54,333 bases of DNA from a virus. Positions within the stretch are counted from its first letter, which is position 1. The number at the start of each line of letters is the position of its first letter. Below the pieces are notes generated by a model. That model was not told the DNA's origin and did not search any database. It was given only the letters and a program-made list of their open reading frames with translations. The stretch lies in IMG/VR virus record IMGVR_UViG_3300028597_000016, positions 1 to 54,333 of that record; one strand, written 5' to 3'. Shown here piece by piece: positions 46,302-54,333 of this stretch. Made by a program: the position numbers and the translations under genes.

Positions 46302-47315
46302 TTACAGCGCGGCCTGGTCGGTCGCGTGGATGGTGTTGGTGATCAGGTACCCAGTCACGATCTTGCCGAGCGAGTCGGTGCCGATCGCCTTGAGGTCGTA
46401 CTCCCACTGCACGCGGACCAGGTCGGACTTCCGCTTGTCCTCGCGCCACCGGTCCACGGTCAACGGGTTGCGCGTGAACTGGTAGCCGTAGGCCGGAGTC
46501 TTCAGACCCGCCGCCGGAGGCACGTAGGCCAGCACGACCGAGTCGCCCCACAGGTAGTCCAGCGCACCCGGCTGGCCGATGGCCGCCGTGTTGTTCTGGA
46601 CCTCCGGGATGATGACGTTCCAACCCTCCATCCCGAGCAGCGAGATGACGTCGGAGTTCTCCAGGTTGTCACCACGCACGTACTGGCCCTTGGCCAGCAG
46701 CTTCGGGTGCCAACGCAGGAACGACATCGTCGCGTAGGGGATGATCGCGGTGTTCAGCGCCGGGCTACCCGCCCGGTGTGCACGCCGCTTGGCCCGCTCG
46801 ATCACAGCCGCCGGGTCGGAACCCGCCTGCGCGTAGTCCGTGGTGGACCACGTGCTGGTGCCGTCGACCAGGGCCACGGAGTGGTTGGTCGCGTAGTTCG
46901 CAGCGGTCGTCGCGAACGCCTTGATGGCCAGCTCGCGACCGATGGTCAGCTTGCTGGTCAGGAGTTCGACGGCGTCGGCCTCGGGGTTGATGCCCGAACC
47001 CGCCGGGATGTTCTCCCGCTCCTCGTCCGTGACCGCCATCTGGAGCGCGTGCTCCTGAGTGAAGTACTGGTCACTGGAGAGCGCGAGACCGGGGATCTCG
47101 TTCGCCTCGGTGCCCGGTGCCCGGTAGTCCACCTCGGCGGTGACTGCGGTGCTCCGGTCGTTGAAGACGTAGTACTTGGCCGACCGCTCGGTGACGTTGA
47201 CCGAGGGGAACAGAGCCTCGCCGACGAACCCGAATGCGGGCCAGCCAACCGAGATCTGCGAGAGGACCGGGTCGGTGATCCGAGTCCCCGCCTGGAAGGA
47301 GTTCCACACTGGCAT
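46302..47315 (-). CDS. Major capsid protein (337 aa)
   Basis: AAGGAGGGATGACC precedes ATG 47315. The N-terminus RITDPVLSQISVGWPAFGFVGEALFP is typical of the gpE/HK97-fold coat group found with Mu-like proteases. The P-domain region has NTAIIPYATMSFLRWHPKLL and a C-terminal strand RVQWEYDLKAIGTDSLGKIV. No long N-terminal delta domain, consistent with a separate scaffold in the upstream protease gene. Confidence 0.88.
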   Translation of the reverse strand: MPVWNSFQAGTRITDPVLSQISVGWPAFGFVGEALFPSVNVTERSAKYYVFNDRSTAVTAEVDYRAPGTEANEIPGLALSSDQYFTQEHALQMAVTDEERENIPAGSGINPEADAVELLTSKLTIGRELAIKAFATTAANYATNHSVALVDGTSTWSTTDYAQAGSDPAAVIERAKRRAHRAGSPALNTAIIPYATMSFLRWHPKLLAKGQYVRGDNLENSDVISLLGMEGWNVIIPEVQNNTAAIGQPGALDYLWGDSVVLAYVPPAAGLKTPAYGYQFTRNPLTVDRWREDKRKSDLVRVQWEYDLKAIGTDSLGKIVTGYLITNTIHATDQAAL

Positions 47316-47329
47316 TGGTCATCCCTCCT

Positions 47330-47722
47330 TTACGGGGTCACGACGGCGCCTGCGAAGAGCAGGACGTCGATCTCGTCGCCGGAGGCAGCAGCAGCGGACT
47401 GCGCGATGCCTACGGCGAACTGGGTGGTCACTGCGGTCTGGGCCTTGCCGTTGGCGGCCGGAGCCACACGAGCGCCCTTTGCGATCGCGGCGTTGGCGAC
47501 CACGCGCGCGATGGACCCGGGGATCCAGATCGGCGCCACGAACTTGCCGGTCGCCGCCATGGCGTCGGTGAACGTCTCCTGGTTCACGCCGATCGCCACG
47601 TCGGTGATCGCGGTGATCGCCGTCGCCGACTGCGCGACGGTGCCCTGCTTCACGAACAGGCCACGCGCCAGGCCGGTCACGGGCTGCCACAGGTAGCCCT
47701 TGCCGAGGATGTAGTTAGCCAT
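47330..47722 (-). CDS. Capsid decoration protein, DUF2190-like (130 aa)
   Basis: ATG 47722 starts 4 bp after the protease gene and is preceded by CAGGTGATGTAGCCG. The chain is small, Ala/Val/Thr-rich and beta-like (GKFVAPIWIPGS; QFAVGIAQSAAAASGDEIDVLLF), matching DUF2190-type proteins that cement capsids. Its place just before the capsid gene is standard. Confidence 0.82.
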   Translation of the reverse strand: MANYILGKGYLWQPVTGLARGLFVKQGTVAQSATAITAITDVAIGVNQETFTDAMAATGKFVAPIWIPGSIARVVANAAIAKGARVAPAANGKAQTAVTTQFAVGIAQSAAAASGDEIDVLLFAGAVVTP

Positions 47723-47725
47723 CGG

Positions 47726-48871
47726 CTACATCACCTGCTTCTGGAACGCCTCGGTGGCGTCGCGGTACTTCTCGAAGAGCTGCGGGTTGCGCTGCATCGC
47801 CCGGCTGACGGCGTCCCGGTAGGACAGCTTGTCCTTGTCCTGGACCTCCGAGATCAGCTCCTGGAACTCCTTGACCGGGTCTCCCGCCTCGACCGCCGTG
47901 TGGCGGACGGTGCTGGTACCGATCTGCTCGCCCAGCTTGACGGTGCCCTTGCCCTCGGCGAACTGGCGCAGGATCTCCACCAGGTCCGAACGGACCGCCT
48001 TGGGCAGCTTCGCCATCAGCGGCTCGGCCAGGTTCTTCACAGCGGGGGTGATGGCCAGGTCGGTGTCCGTGTCCACGTCGTGCAGCGTGGTCCGGATCTC
48101 CGACAGGCTCATCGCCGCTTCCATCTCGGCGAGGCGCTTCTTGCTCTCCTGCTGCTCAGCCAGCAGACGTGCCACGACCGGGTTGTCCTCGGCCAGCTTG
48201 GTCACGTCATCGGCCGGGGGCGCAACCGGCGTGGGAGCCGGTTCGGCGAGCTTCGCGAGAACGGCCTCGATGACCGTCTCGTCACTCGTGCCCTCGGAGA
48301 GCTTGAGCGCCTTCCGGATTGCAGTGAGATCCACTGCGCCTCCTTCGGTAGCTCCCCCGTCGCCGGTCGGCGCGGGGTCTTCCTCGGCGAGCCGTGCCGC
48401 TACGGCTTCGCTCTCCGAGAGATTCACGGGGACCATGCCCTTGATGAACGGACGGTTGGTCAGACCGCCGCCGAAGAGCACGTCCTCATAGGTGACGCTC
48501 GTTTCCGGATGGGTCCACTCGTCGGCGAACTCAGCGGAGAAGTACTTGTACTGCTTCTTGCGGATCTTCTCTGCTGCCTCGTCGGTCCACTCGACCAGGT
48601 ACCACACGCCGTCAGGGCGAGCTTCGGTCTGCACGACCCAGCCCGCCGCGTCCATCCGCTGGGCCTTGTGGTCGTAATCGATGTCCATGGCGATGCCACG
48701 AACACCCCGGTTCGCATGATCGGCGAAGCGCATCATCCGCATGGCGTTGATGTCGATCTCGCCGAAGATTGGGTGCTTGAAATTGCCCGGCTTCAGAGCC
48801 TGCACCCAGCCCTTGTTGGATCCCTCGTCCAGGGTGATGGCGGTCAGGTCGGACCGGTAACTAGCCCGCAC
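47726..48871 (-). CDS. Capsid maturation protease/scaffold, Mu gpI-like (381 aa)
   Basis: GTG 48871 follows GGGGAGGTAGGAAC. Residues about 30-150 match the Mu I protease group: GIAMDIDYDHKAQRMDAAGW, EWTDEAAEKIRKKQYKYFSAEF and VLFGGGLTNRPFIKGM. Residues about 200-380 are charged and helical, typical of a fused internal scaffold (LLAEQQESKKRLAEMEAAM). It cleaves itself and clears the prohead interior. Confidence 0.88.
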   Translation of the reverse strand: MRASYRSDLTAITLDEGSNKGWVQALKPGNFKHPIFGEIDINAMRMMRFADHANRGVRGIAMDIDYDHKAQRMDAAGWVVQTEARPDGVWYLVEWTDEAAEKIRKKQYKYFSAEFADEWTHPETSVTYEDVLFGGGLTNRPFIKGMVPVNLSESEAVAARLAEEDPAPTGDGGATEGGAVDLTAIRKALKLSEGTSDETVIEAVLAKLAEPAPTPVAPPADDVTKLAEDNPVVARLLAEQQESKKRLAEMEAAMSLSEIRTTLHDVDTDTDLAITPAVKNLAEPLMAKLPKAVRSDLVEILRQFAEGKGTVKLGEQIGTSTVRHTAVEAGDPVKEFQELISEVQDKDKLSYRDAVSRAMQRNPQLFEKYRDATEAFQKQVM

Positions 48872-48888
48872 GTTCCTACCTCCCCTGT

Positions 48889-48915
48889 CTATTCACGCCC
48901 ATGATGCATGAATAG
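48889..48915. repeat. AT-rich 7-bp inverted repeat between holin and protease genes
   Basis: CTATTCA (48889-48895) and TGAATAG (48909-48915) are perfectly complementary around a 13-nt spacer. The 59-bp gap 48872-48930 is clearly AT-richer than its neighbours. It could be a regulatory site or a promoter region for the head genes; no convincing -35/-10 pair was found. Confidence 0.4.
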
Positions 48916-48930
48916 TCGCATGCAGCGCTA

Positions 48931-49296
48931 CTAGGGGTTGACCTTTGCCCCCGACGCGTCTACGGGAGCGACCACCCGATCCCGGGTCCACAGGGCCACA
49001 CCCGCCGCGACCATGGCGGTGATCATCGAGACCTGGGTATCTCCCAGGTGCAGGCCGAATCCGACCGCGACGGCGATGATGGCCTGGACCACACCCACGA
49101 CGGCGGGCAGTGCCTTGTCGAAGGAGACACCGGCAGCGGCGGCGAATCCGAGCAGCGCGGCGACGGCGGCGTTCAACAGCGACTGCTGGTTGTCACTCCA
49201 GTGCAGGACCAGGGAGCTGAGCACCTGGATAACTGCTGCCAGGAATGCGGCGACGAGTACCGGCTCCCGGCCGAAGATGCGCCCGTTAGCGAACAT
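48931..49296 (-). CDS. Holin (121 aa)
   Basis: AGGAGGTCGTC precedes ATG 49296. Three hydrophobic segments (about residues 12-32, 40-60 and 62-85), a further weak one (about 90-105), and a charged C-terminus match phage holins. Predicted to make membrane lesions that release the endolysin encoded three genes upstream. Confidence 0.78.
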   Translation of the reverse strand: MFANGRIFGREPVLVAAFLAAVIQVLSSLVLHWSDNQQSLLNAAVAALLGFAAAAGVSFDKALPAVVGVVQAIIAVAVGFGLHLGDTQVSMITAMVAAGVALWTRDRVVAPVDASGAKVNP

Positions 49297-49305
49297 GACG
49301 ACCTC

Positions 49306-49770
49306 CTAAGCCCCGCCGGGCCATCCGGTGGAGCCCTTGATGTGCGCACGGAGTTCGATGATCTCCGCGTTCTTCACTGCCAGTGTGCGTTCTCTGGCGG
49401 CGATGTCATCTTCCAACTGACGAATTCGCGTCTCGGATGTGGCACGTTCCCGATTGAGTGTGGTCTCCAGAACGTCGACCTTCGCCGAGAGTGAGTCGGC
49501 CTTGGCGTTCACCCGAACCAGTTCGTCGCGGAGTGGTGCCAGCATTGCTACCGCAGAGTCGGCCAGCAGGTCGGCCGCCTCCATTCGGATCTTGTCAGTG
49601 CCCGCCATCAGTTGGCGCTTGTTGTTGCGGACGGTCAGCAGTTGGTAGATGCCGCCGCCGCCGAAGATCGCGACGAGCGATCCCACCAACAGGGAAACCC
49701 AGCTCGATACCCCACCAGACGATCCTTCTGCCGCAAGGACTGCTGGAGCGGCTACCAGAGCTGCGATCAC
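49306..49770 (-). CDS. Membrane-anchored coiled-coil protein, lysis-associated (154 aa)
   Basis: GTG 49770 overlaps the upstream stop (GTGA) after GAGGAATCGAAGG; the longer frame upstream is a shadow. It has two hydrophobic stretches (about residues 2-16, with a signal-like AAPAVLAAEG end, and 22-43), then a long coiled coil (about 70-145). Topology resembles spanin-like or holin-partner proteins of actinophages. Exact role unknown. Confidence 0.72.
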   Translation of the reverse strand: MIAALVAAPAVLAAEGSSGGVSSWVSLLVGSLVAIFGGGGIYQLLTVRNNKRQLMAGTDKIRMEAADLLADSAVAMLAPLRDELVRVNAKADSLSAKVDVLETTLNRERATSETRIRQLEDDIAARERTLAVKNAEIIELRAHIKGSTGWPGGA

Positions 49771-50237
49771 TCCTTCGATTCCTCCCCCTCGTCGAGCACC
49801 GCGCCTGTTGCCACGGCTACCGCTCGAATTCGCACCAAGATACGGCCGATATCGATGGCACGTATCGATGAAGCCGCTGCGAACGCCACCACGAAGGAGG
49901 CTGCCGCCGCACCACGGAACCCGGCCGCGTACAACAGCGCGAAGCTGTAGATGACCGTGGCGGCGATCAGGAAGAGCAACCCCGCCCGCTCGATGAGCAG
50001 ACCGGCCAGCGGCTCCCGCCAGAACACGCCGGAGAGGGCGACGAAGCTGCCGATGGCCAGCATCGCGTACCAGGCCACGATCAGACCCGGCGGCAACGTG
50101 CGCTCGATGGTCCCGGAGTTCTGCGCGATCAACCGGGACACGCTGATGAACAAGGCGGCGAACAGCATTGCCACCTCGAACGGGTGCCTGCGCCCTAGAT
50201 CGTGGGCGTACGTTCCGTGGGCCACTCGTCCTGGCAC
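49767..50237 (-). CDS. Four-pass membrane protein in lysis cassette (156 aa)
   Basis: GTG 50237 lies very close to GAGGAGAA, so a slightly later start (GTG four codons on) is possible. Four hydrophobic segments (about residues 20-38, 50-72, 82-105 and 108-125) and a short acidic tail. Probably a holin or antiholin; it lies between endolysin and the membrane coiled-coil gene. Confidence 0.7.
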   Translation of the reverse strand: MPGRVAHGTYAHDLGRRHPFEVAMLFAALFISVSRLIAQNSGTIERTLPPGLIVAWYAMLAIGSFVALSGVFWREPLAGLLIERAGLLFLIAATVIYSFALLYAAGFRGAAAASFVVAFAAASSIRAIDIGRILVRIRAVAVATGAVLDEGEESKE

Positions 50238-50253
50238 TTCTCCTCATCTCTAG

Positions 50254-50967
50254 CTACTTGGCCGGGGGAGTGAGCCCGTCGACCTTGGTGGTCTGCGGGA
50301 CTACCACGGTCCCGAAGGCCGCGAGCTGCTCCTCGGTGTCCATGACGAACACGTCAGAGCGCGCACCGTTGGACTTCAACTCCTTCTGGAGCACGTCCCG
50401 CTGAGCCCTGCTGACGTGCTGCAAGGTTCCGTTCTCGGCCTTGAACACGGCATCGTGTCCACGTACCTGGACCAACGTGTATCCCGGCATGACCCCTCCC
50501 TTGGGCGTCGTCGGCTGGGGCGGTGTGGTGGTGAACTTCTCCGGCCACACCTTCTGGATCAGTATCGTGCTGCCACCGGTCTTCTTGGGCAGGGTCTCCA
50601 GATGCCAATGCCCGTCCCCGGAGTCGGCCTGCCAGTCTCCGTCGTAGTCGTACTGCTCGTAGTTGGTGTTGACGAAGTCGATCCAGGTGGTGTCGAAGTT
50701 CGACTTGAGCACGTCCAGGACGCGCTTCTCCACGTCGTCGTACGGAGACTTCATGATGTCGATCGCGGTCACCGTGCCGTAGGGGGCACCCGGCTTCCAG
50801 GGGGTGTGGCCGCCCTGACCCTGCAAGTGCGACGAGTTCCCGATCGAGTACCAAGTGATCCCGATCTTGTCCAAGTCCTTGCCACACGCCGCCAGCACAG
50901 AGGCCAGCGTCCACTTCACGTTCTGTCCGTTGTGCGGGTTGTAGGCGGTACCGCTGTACGCACCCAT
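50254..50967 (-). CDS. Putative endolysin, M15-like peptidase (238 aa)
   Basis: The TGATG overlap with the portal stop gives ATG 50967. Residues about 40-125 carry SSHLQGQGGH, YGTVTAIDIM and DGHWHLE, a spaced His/Asp/His set like the zinc site of M15 (D-Ala-D-Ala carboxypeptidase-type) endolysins, though the S-x-H...A-x-D spacing is longer than usual. A C-terminal part (MPGYTLVQVRGHDAVFKAEN) may bind the wall. Context: three membrane proteins follow, so a lysis cassette. Confidence 0.7.
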   Translation of the reverse strand: MGAYSGTAYNPHNGQNVKWTLASVLAACGKDLDKIGITWYSIGNSSHLQGQGGHTPWKPGAPYGTVTAIDIMKSPYDDVEKRVLDVLKSNFDTTWIDFVNTNYEQYDYDGDWQADSGDGHWHLETLPKKTGGSTILIQKVWPEKFTTTPPQPTTPKGGVMPGYTLVQVRGHDAVFKAENGTLQHVSRAQRDVLQKELKSNGARSDVFVMDTEEQLAAFGTVVVPQTTKVDGLTPPAK

Positions 50968-52697
50968 CACTTACCTCCAGATCGATCGGTCCCTGCATTG
51001 GCCTGCTGGCGGCCGGTGGGTGGGTTGGCCTGGCGCGGCTTGCCCGCCTGCTGCCCGGACTGCTTGCCTGCTGCCCGGCCGGTTACGTTGGTACCGGCGG
51101 GGGCTTTGTCGCCCGGTACGGCAGAGTCCCCGCCTTCACTCTCCGGGTCGTTCGGGTTCTGCGGAGCCTCGACCACACGCCGGGTGGTCAGGTCCGCGAT
51201 CGGCAGGTCCAGCTCCTTACGGAGCTGCGCTTCGAGCACCTCGTCCGGCGTGATGAGGTCGGCACCGACCAGGTTGCGGATCGCGAAGCTCCGGGTGCGC
51301 ATGTCCTCGAACTCACCGATCCAGCGCGGCGTGAGCTTCGGGTACTTCTTCACGTTCGCCCAGTTGTAGTCGACCAGCTCCTTGACCACCCACCGGTTGA
51401 GCGTGTCGGCGATGCGGTCGGCGATGTACCGGGTCGACTTCATGAACAGGTCGTAGCCGTTGTCGGTGTCCTCCCAGAGCACGTTCAGCTCGATCTGCTT
51501 GGCGTGCCACTCGGCCGACTCCAGGGGGTTGACCACAGACCCCTCGATCTTGGCCCACTCCAGCTTCCACTGCGGGTCGGGCAGCACGACGTGCGCCCGC
51601 TCGTTGGCGCGGAGGTTACGGCCTATCTCCTCGGCCAGTTCCAGTTCCTTGTCGGTCGCACCGGGCGGCAGCGTGATCACCGGGACACCGACCGCGTGGC
51701 GCTCCTTCTGGACCGCGTCGATCTTCATCAACGCGTTCATCATGATCCAGTGGCCGTAGGCCGAGCGGAGCACGCTGGTGCCCTGGAGGTCGCCCGCCTC
51801 TCCGTCGAGCGTAAAGACCACCAGGTTCGCGATCTTGATCTCGACGTTGGCGTTGCCCGCGTTGCCGATCGGGTACGCCTGGCCGTCCGAGCGCGTCTCG
51901 TAGGCAGCGGCCGGGTAGAACCACACCGACTCGGGCGAGCCGAACTTGTCGTACTGCACGTGCTCGACGTCCAGCGGGTGACGCGGCGCGAGCTTGGCCA
52001 ACCGGATCATCGCCCCGCCGCCCGGCCGGGTGTCGCGGATGTAGACCTTGTTCACCATCGAGTAGCCGTACCGGAGCATCAGCAGGATGTCCGAGAGGGT
52101 CTGCGCCCAGGTCACGTCCAGGTTCTCGAACAGGTTCTCCGCGACGAACTCGGCCTGCTTCTTGGCACCCGTGCTGTCTTCACCCGGGACCACGGTCCAG
52201 CGCGCGGACTCGATCGGCGTCTGGATCCGCCGGATGGCACGGCGGACTGCCCCGTTCTCCCGCCACATCTGGCGGTAGGTGGCGATCCCCGCCACACCCC
52301 GCAGGGCGGTGTTCGGGTCACGCCGCAGCGCGGAGGTGAACGGGGAGGGGCTGGCTGCGCCGATCTCCCGGAAGCTCGCGGCGTCCGGGCTGACCTTGGC
52401 GGCGGTACGCGGCTTGGAGCCCGGCCCGGTCGGTGTGGCCAGCAGCGTGTTCCCGTACGCGCTCTGGATCAGGTAGGGCACACCGTCAGCGGTTTCGCCC
52501 CCGCCTACAACTCGATCCGCAGACGGCAATCCGCGTGAGGAGGCGGGGGCGTTACCCTGCTCGGAGGCGGCCACGACACCGTCTTCCGAAGCTCGGACGC
52601 TACTACGCCCTTCGGATGTGATGTCAACAACTCCCGGACTGGGCTTGGTCGGGGGCTGAGGAACGTTGGTGTTCCGGTTCCGGTTTCGCTGCACCAT
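50967..52697 (-). CDS. Portal protein, DUF935/Mu gp29-like (576 aa)
   Basis: TGATG overlap with terminase gives ATG 52697. A disordered Pro/Ser-rich N-terminus (about 1-100) is followed by a portal core: YRQMWRENGAVRRAIRRIQTPIESARWTV, a MMNALMKIDAVQKERHAVGVP helix and LADTLNRWVVKELVDYNW near the end of the stem. The last 80 residues are Gly/Gln/Ala-rich and disordered. Typical partner of a Mu-like protease. Confidence 0.9.
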   Translation of the reverse strand: MVQRNRNRNTNVPQPPTKPSPGVVDITSEGRSSVRASEDGVVAASEQGNAPASSRGLPSADRVVGGGETADGVPYLIQSAYGNTLLATPTGPGSKPRTAAKVSPDAASFREIGAASPSPFTSALRRDPNTALRGVAGIATYRQMWRENGAVRRAIRRIQTPIESARWTVVPGEDSTGAKKQAEFVAENLFENLDVTWAQTLSDILLMLRYGYSMVNKVYIRDTRPGGGAMIRLAKLAPRHPLDVEHVQYDKFGSPESVWFYPAAAYETRSDGQAYPIGNAGNANVEIKIANLVVFTLDGEAGDLQGTSVLRSAYGHWIMMNALMKIDAVQKERHAVGVPVITLPPGATDKELELAEEIGRNLRANERAHVVLPDPQWKLEWAKIEGSVVNPLESAEWHAKQIELNVLWEDTDNGYDLFMKSTRYIADRIADTLNRWVVKELVDYNWANVKKYPKLTPRWIGEFEDMRTRSFAIRNLVGADLITPDEVLEAQLRKELDLPIADLTTRRVVEAPQNPNDPESEGGDSAVPGDKAPAGTNVTGRAAGKQSGQQAGKPRQANPPTGRQQANAGTDRSGGK

Positions 52698-54160
52698 CAG
52701 AACCGCATTCCTTCCACGCTGACCAGGTCGTTGGTGATGTAACCCTCCAGCAGTCCCGGGCTGGATTCGGCTTCCCTGCGGGTCGGGCGATCCTCACGCA
52801 TGTTGAGCAGCATCGAGGACGCCACACCGTTCGCGCGGTAGCCCAGCTTGAACACGTGCATCAGCCCGTACCGCAGAGCATCGCAGGTGTGGTCGCTGGA
52901 GCGCTTGGCCTGCTCGCGCGGGTCCAAGTCCTTGGTCGGCGAGACGGCCCGGTAGTTGATGTGCTCCTTGACCGTGTTCACGCAGGAGTTGTCGATGAAC
53001 AGGCTGGGCTGCGCCCCCGGGCTGCCTTCGGGCGCGTTGGCGTCCCGGGGCAGCAGGAAGCGCTTGACCATGCCGATCCCGTCTCGCCAGTTGTTCTTGG
53101 CCAGCGGGTCGCCCACCGTCGGCGCCCAGATCCGGTTGAGCACGGCGATCGCCTCCGGGTCGGCCCCGTCGCCGAACATCAGGTCCACCCGGTAACCCAG
53201 CGGCTGTGGCCGGGACTTCATCACCTCGACGTGCTGCTCGATCGTCATCGCCGGGGCGTAGTGCTCCCGCCACACCCACACCCGGTCCATCGGGTCGACC
53301 TGGAACTCGACCGCCGCCAGCGGGTTGGTGAAGCCGAAGTCCCAGGTGATGTAGTTCGGCCACTCCGGGTTGAACTGGACCGGCCGCACGTGGATCTTCT
53401 CGTCGAACTCCGGGTAGATCTGCCCGGCGAACGCCGCGAAGGATGCGCCGTACTCCTGCAAGAAGATCGGTGTGGCCGTCTCCCGCTTGATGCTCAGGAT
53501 CTCCGGGTCGTCCTCACCCCGGGGGTACACGTACGGGTTGGTCCAGCTCGGGAACTGCCAGCTCTCGTACTCCGGCTCCTCCGGGTTCTGCCCCAGCCGC
53601 CACAGGTCGTAGATCCAGTTGGCCGTGCCCTCGGGCGTGGTGGGGAACGTCGCCCACCCGTGGTAGTCCGTGAGCGCCGGTCGGATGTACTGGTGCCAGG
53701 TGTTCTCCGACTGCTTGGCCGCCTCCGACATGATCACGCCGTGCAGGGAGTCACCGACTAGGGACTCTGGGTGATCCGCCGAGCGCACTTCGAGGCGCGT
53801 GCCCCAGGGGAACTGGATCCACATCTTGCCGTTGGCGCGGTTGTACGTGCCCTTGATGTCGGTGTGCGGGCCGATCAGGTGGTGCTGCTTCAGCGTGTCC
53901 CAGATGACCCGGAACTCCCGCTCGCCCAGGTCGTACGTGGGTCCAACGATCCAATATCTACGGTTGGGCACGAATAGTTCTGGGAGCAGGTCCATCGCCG
54001 ACATGCGGGACTTCCCGAAGCGGCGACCGCACACCGGTAGACGGAAACGAGCCTGACTTCGATGGAACAGCCACTGGCGGGGGTGGGGGTAGTATCCGAC
54101 ATTTCGGAACATCCGCTCCTTGTCGATGGCCTTGTCGGTCGGCACCAGGGGGCTAGCCAC
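52697..54160 (-). CDS. terL: Terminase large subunit (487 aa)
   Basis: GTG 54160 overlaps the upstream gene by 8 bp. The ATPase has the P-loop CGRRFGKS (K50) and a Walker B-like LHGVIMSEAA in which the usual D-E is replaced by S-E. The nuclease part shows NYITWDFGFTNPLAAV and SSDHTCDALRYGL, giving the RNase H-fold acidic residues. It pumps and cuts phage DNA at the portal. Confidence 0.93.
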   Translation of the reverse strand: MASPLVPTDKAIDKERMFRNVGYYPHPRQWLFHRSQARFRLPVCGRRFGKSRMSAMDLLPELFVPNRRYWIVGPTYDLGEREFRVIWDTLKQHHLIGPHTDIKGTYNRANGKMWIQFPWGTRLEVRSADHPESLVGDSLHGVIMSEAAKQSENTWHQYIRPALTDYHGWATFPTTPEGTANWIYDLWRLGQNPEEPEYESWQFPSWTNPYVYPRGEDDPEILSIKRETATPIFLQEYGASFAAFAGQIYPEFDEKIHVRPVQFNPEWPNYITWDFGFTNPLAAVEFQVDPMDRVWVWREHYAPAMTIEQHVEVMKSRPQPLGYRVDLMFGDGADPEAIAVLNRIWAPTVGDPLAKNNWRDGIGMVKRFLLPRDANAPEGSPGAQPSLFIDNSCVNTVKEHINYRAVSPTKDLDPREQAKRSSDHTCDALRYGLMHVFKLGYRANGVASSMLLNMREDRPTRREAESSPGLLEGYITNDLVSVEGMRF

Positions 54161-54333
54161 AGCGATCGTCCCCCGGCTCGTCCTTGCGGAACATCGAGTC
54201 CGGGTGGGCGGCGTTCCACCGCTCCCGCTCGACTTCCTTGGTCTTCCGGAAGATCAGCGGGTTGCCCGTCGGCGTGATGTCCTCCACGTACGGGATCCGC
54301 CGATGGAACTCCCGGGGCGGGGGAGTGGGGGTC
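54153..54333 (-). CDS. C-terminal part of, or small, gene upstream of terminase
   Basis: An open frame enters from the right edge and ends at TAG 54155-54153, 8 bp inside the terminase gene. Visible residues (PPPREFHRRIPYVED..., FRKTKEVERERWNAAHPDSM) read as a real hydrophilic protein. If the window edge is a genome end, GTG 54287 could start a 44-residue gene; otherwise it is partial. The position would suit a small terminase subunit, but no motif supports that. Confidence 0.55.
   Translation of the reverse strand, partial: TPTPPPREFHRRIPYVEDITPTGNPLIFRKTKEVERERWNAAHPDSMFRKDEPGDDRCG

Noticed and set aside
1-54333. Integrase, attachment site, repressor or CRISPR array
   Set aside because: No tyrosine or serine recombinase motifs, no regularly spaced short repeats, and no immunity-type repressor were found. 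The HTH and ribbon-helix-helix proteins alone do not show lysogeny.
1-54333. Apparent abundance of TGTGG as a Chi-like sequence
   Set aside because: With this base composition roughly sixty copies per strand would be expected by chance, so the impression is not evidence without a proper count.

Overview
The window reads as an actinobacterial siphovirus, quite possibly a near-complete or complete genome of about 54 kb. The DNA is GC-rich (third codon positions mostly G/C), GTG and TTG starts are common, and genes are packed with ATGA, GTGA and TGATG overlaps. The structural set is that of a long non-contractile tail: large terminase, portal, Mu gpI-like protease/scaffold, decoration protein, major capsid protein, connectors, tail tube, frameshifted tail chaperones, a 1438-residue tape measure, distal tail protein and minor tail proteins. 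I found no integrase, excisionase, immunity repressor or CRISPR array, so a lytic lifestyle is the simplest reading. The host genus cannot be fixed; a Streptomyces-like or related high-GC actinomycete is likely.

Layout. Two opposed blocks meet at a perfect 15-bp hairpin (34215-34251). The plus-strand block (189-34209) carries small early genes (189-7049), an AAA+ ATPase and an SPFH/band-7 membrane protein separated by tRNA-like DNA (7059-10365), a ParB-like protein (11632-12552), a beta-propeller protein (14652-15722), many small genes, a coiled-coil protein and an SNF2 helicase (18633-20991), a tail fibre with an SGNH hydrolase domain (22070-24598), a recombination/replication module (Cas4-like nuclease, Sak4-like ATPase, ssDNA-binding-like protein, primase-helicase, uracil-DNA glycosylase/DNA polymerase A fusion, RuvC-like resolvase) and finally a ribbon-helix-helix regulator. 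The minus-strand block (34255-54333) holds packaging, lysis, head and tail genes, transcribed from the right edge towards the centre. The lysis genes (48931-50967) sit between portal and protease.

How the parts work together. DNA synthesis and repair are well covered by primase-helicase, polymerase with built-in uracil sensing, a nuclease/annealase/SSB trio and a resolvase. Host-contact functions are split: the tube, distal and minor tail proteins are in the late operon, while the SGNH tail fibre and the beta-propeller protein are in the opposite-strand block.

Most unusual features. (1) A group of tRNA-like genes at 5744-10365 has good acceptor and T arms but abnormal anticodon regions. The clearest, at 5744-5842, is a complete cloverleaf except for a 32-nt anticodon loop that contains its own hairpin. 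(2) Three related structured intergenic elements (1896-2051, 4739-4823, 12754-12814) follow stop codons and precede new gene runs. (3) The leader GGAGAACCCATG recurs far beyond Shine-Dalgarno needs. (4) The AAA+/SPFH pair, the UDG-polymerase fusion and a repeat-rich tape measure ending in a probable wall-hydrolase domain are also notable. Functions are assigned by reading motifs only; no database search was run.
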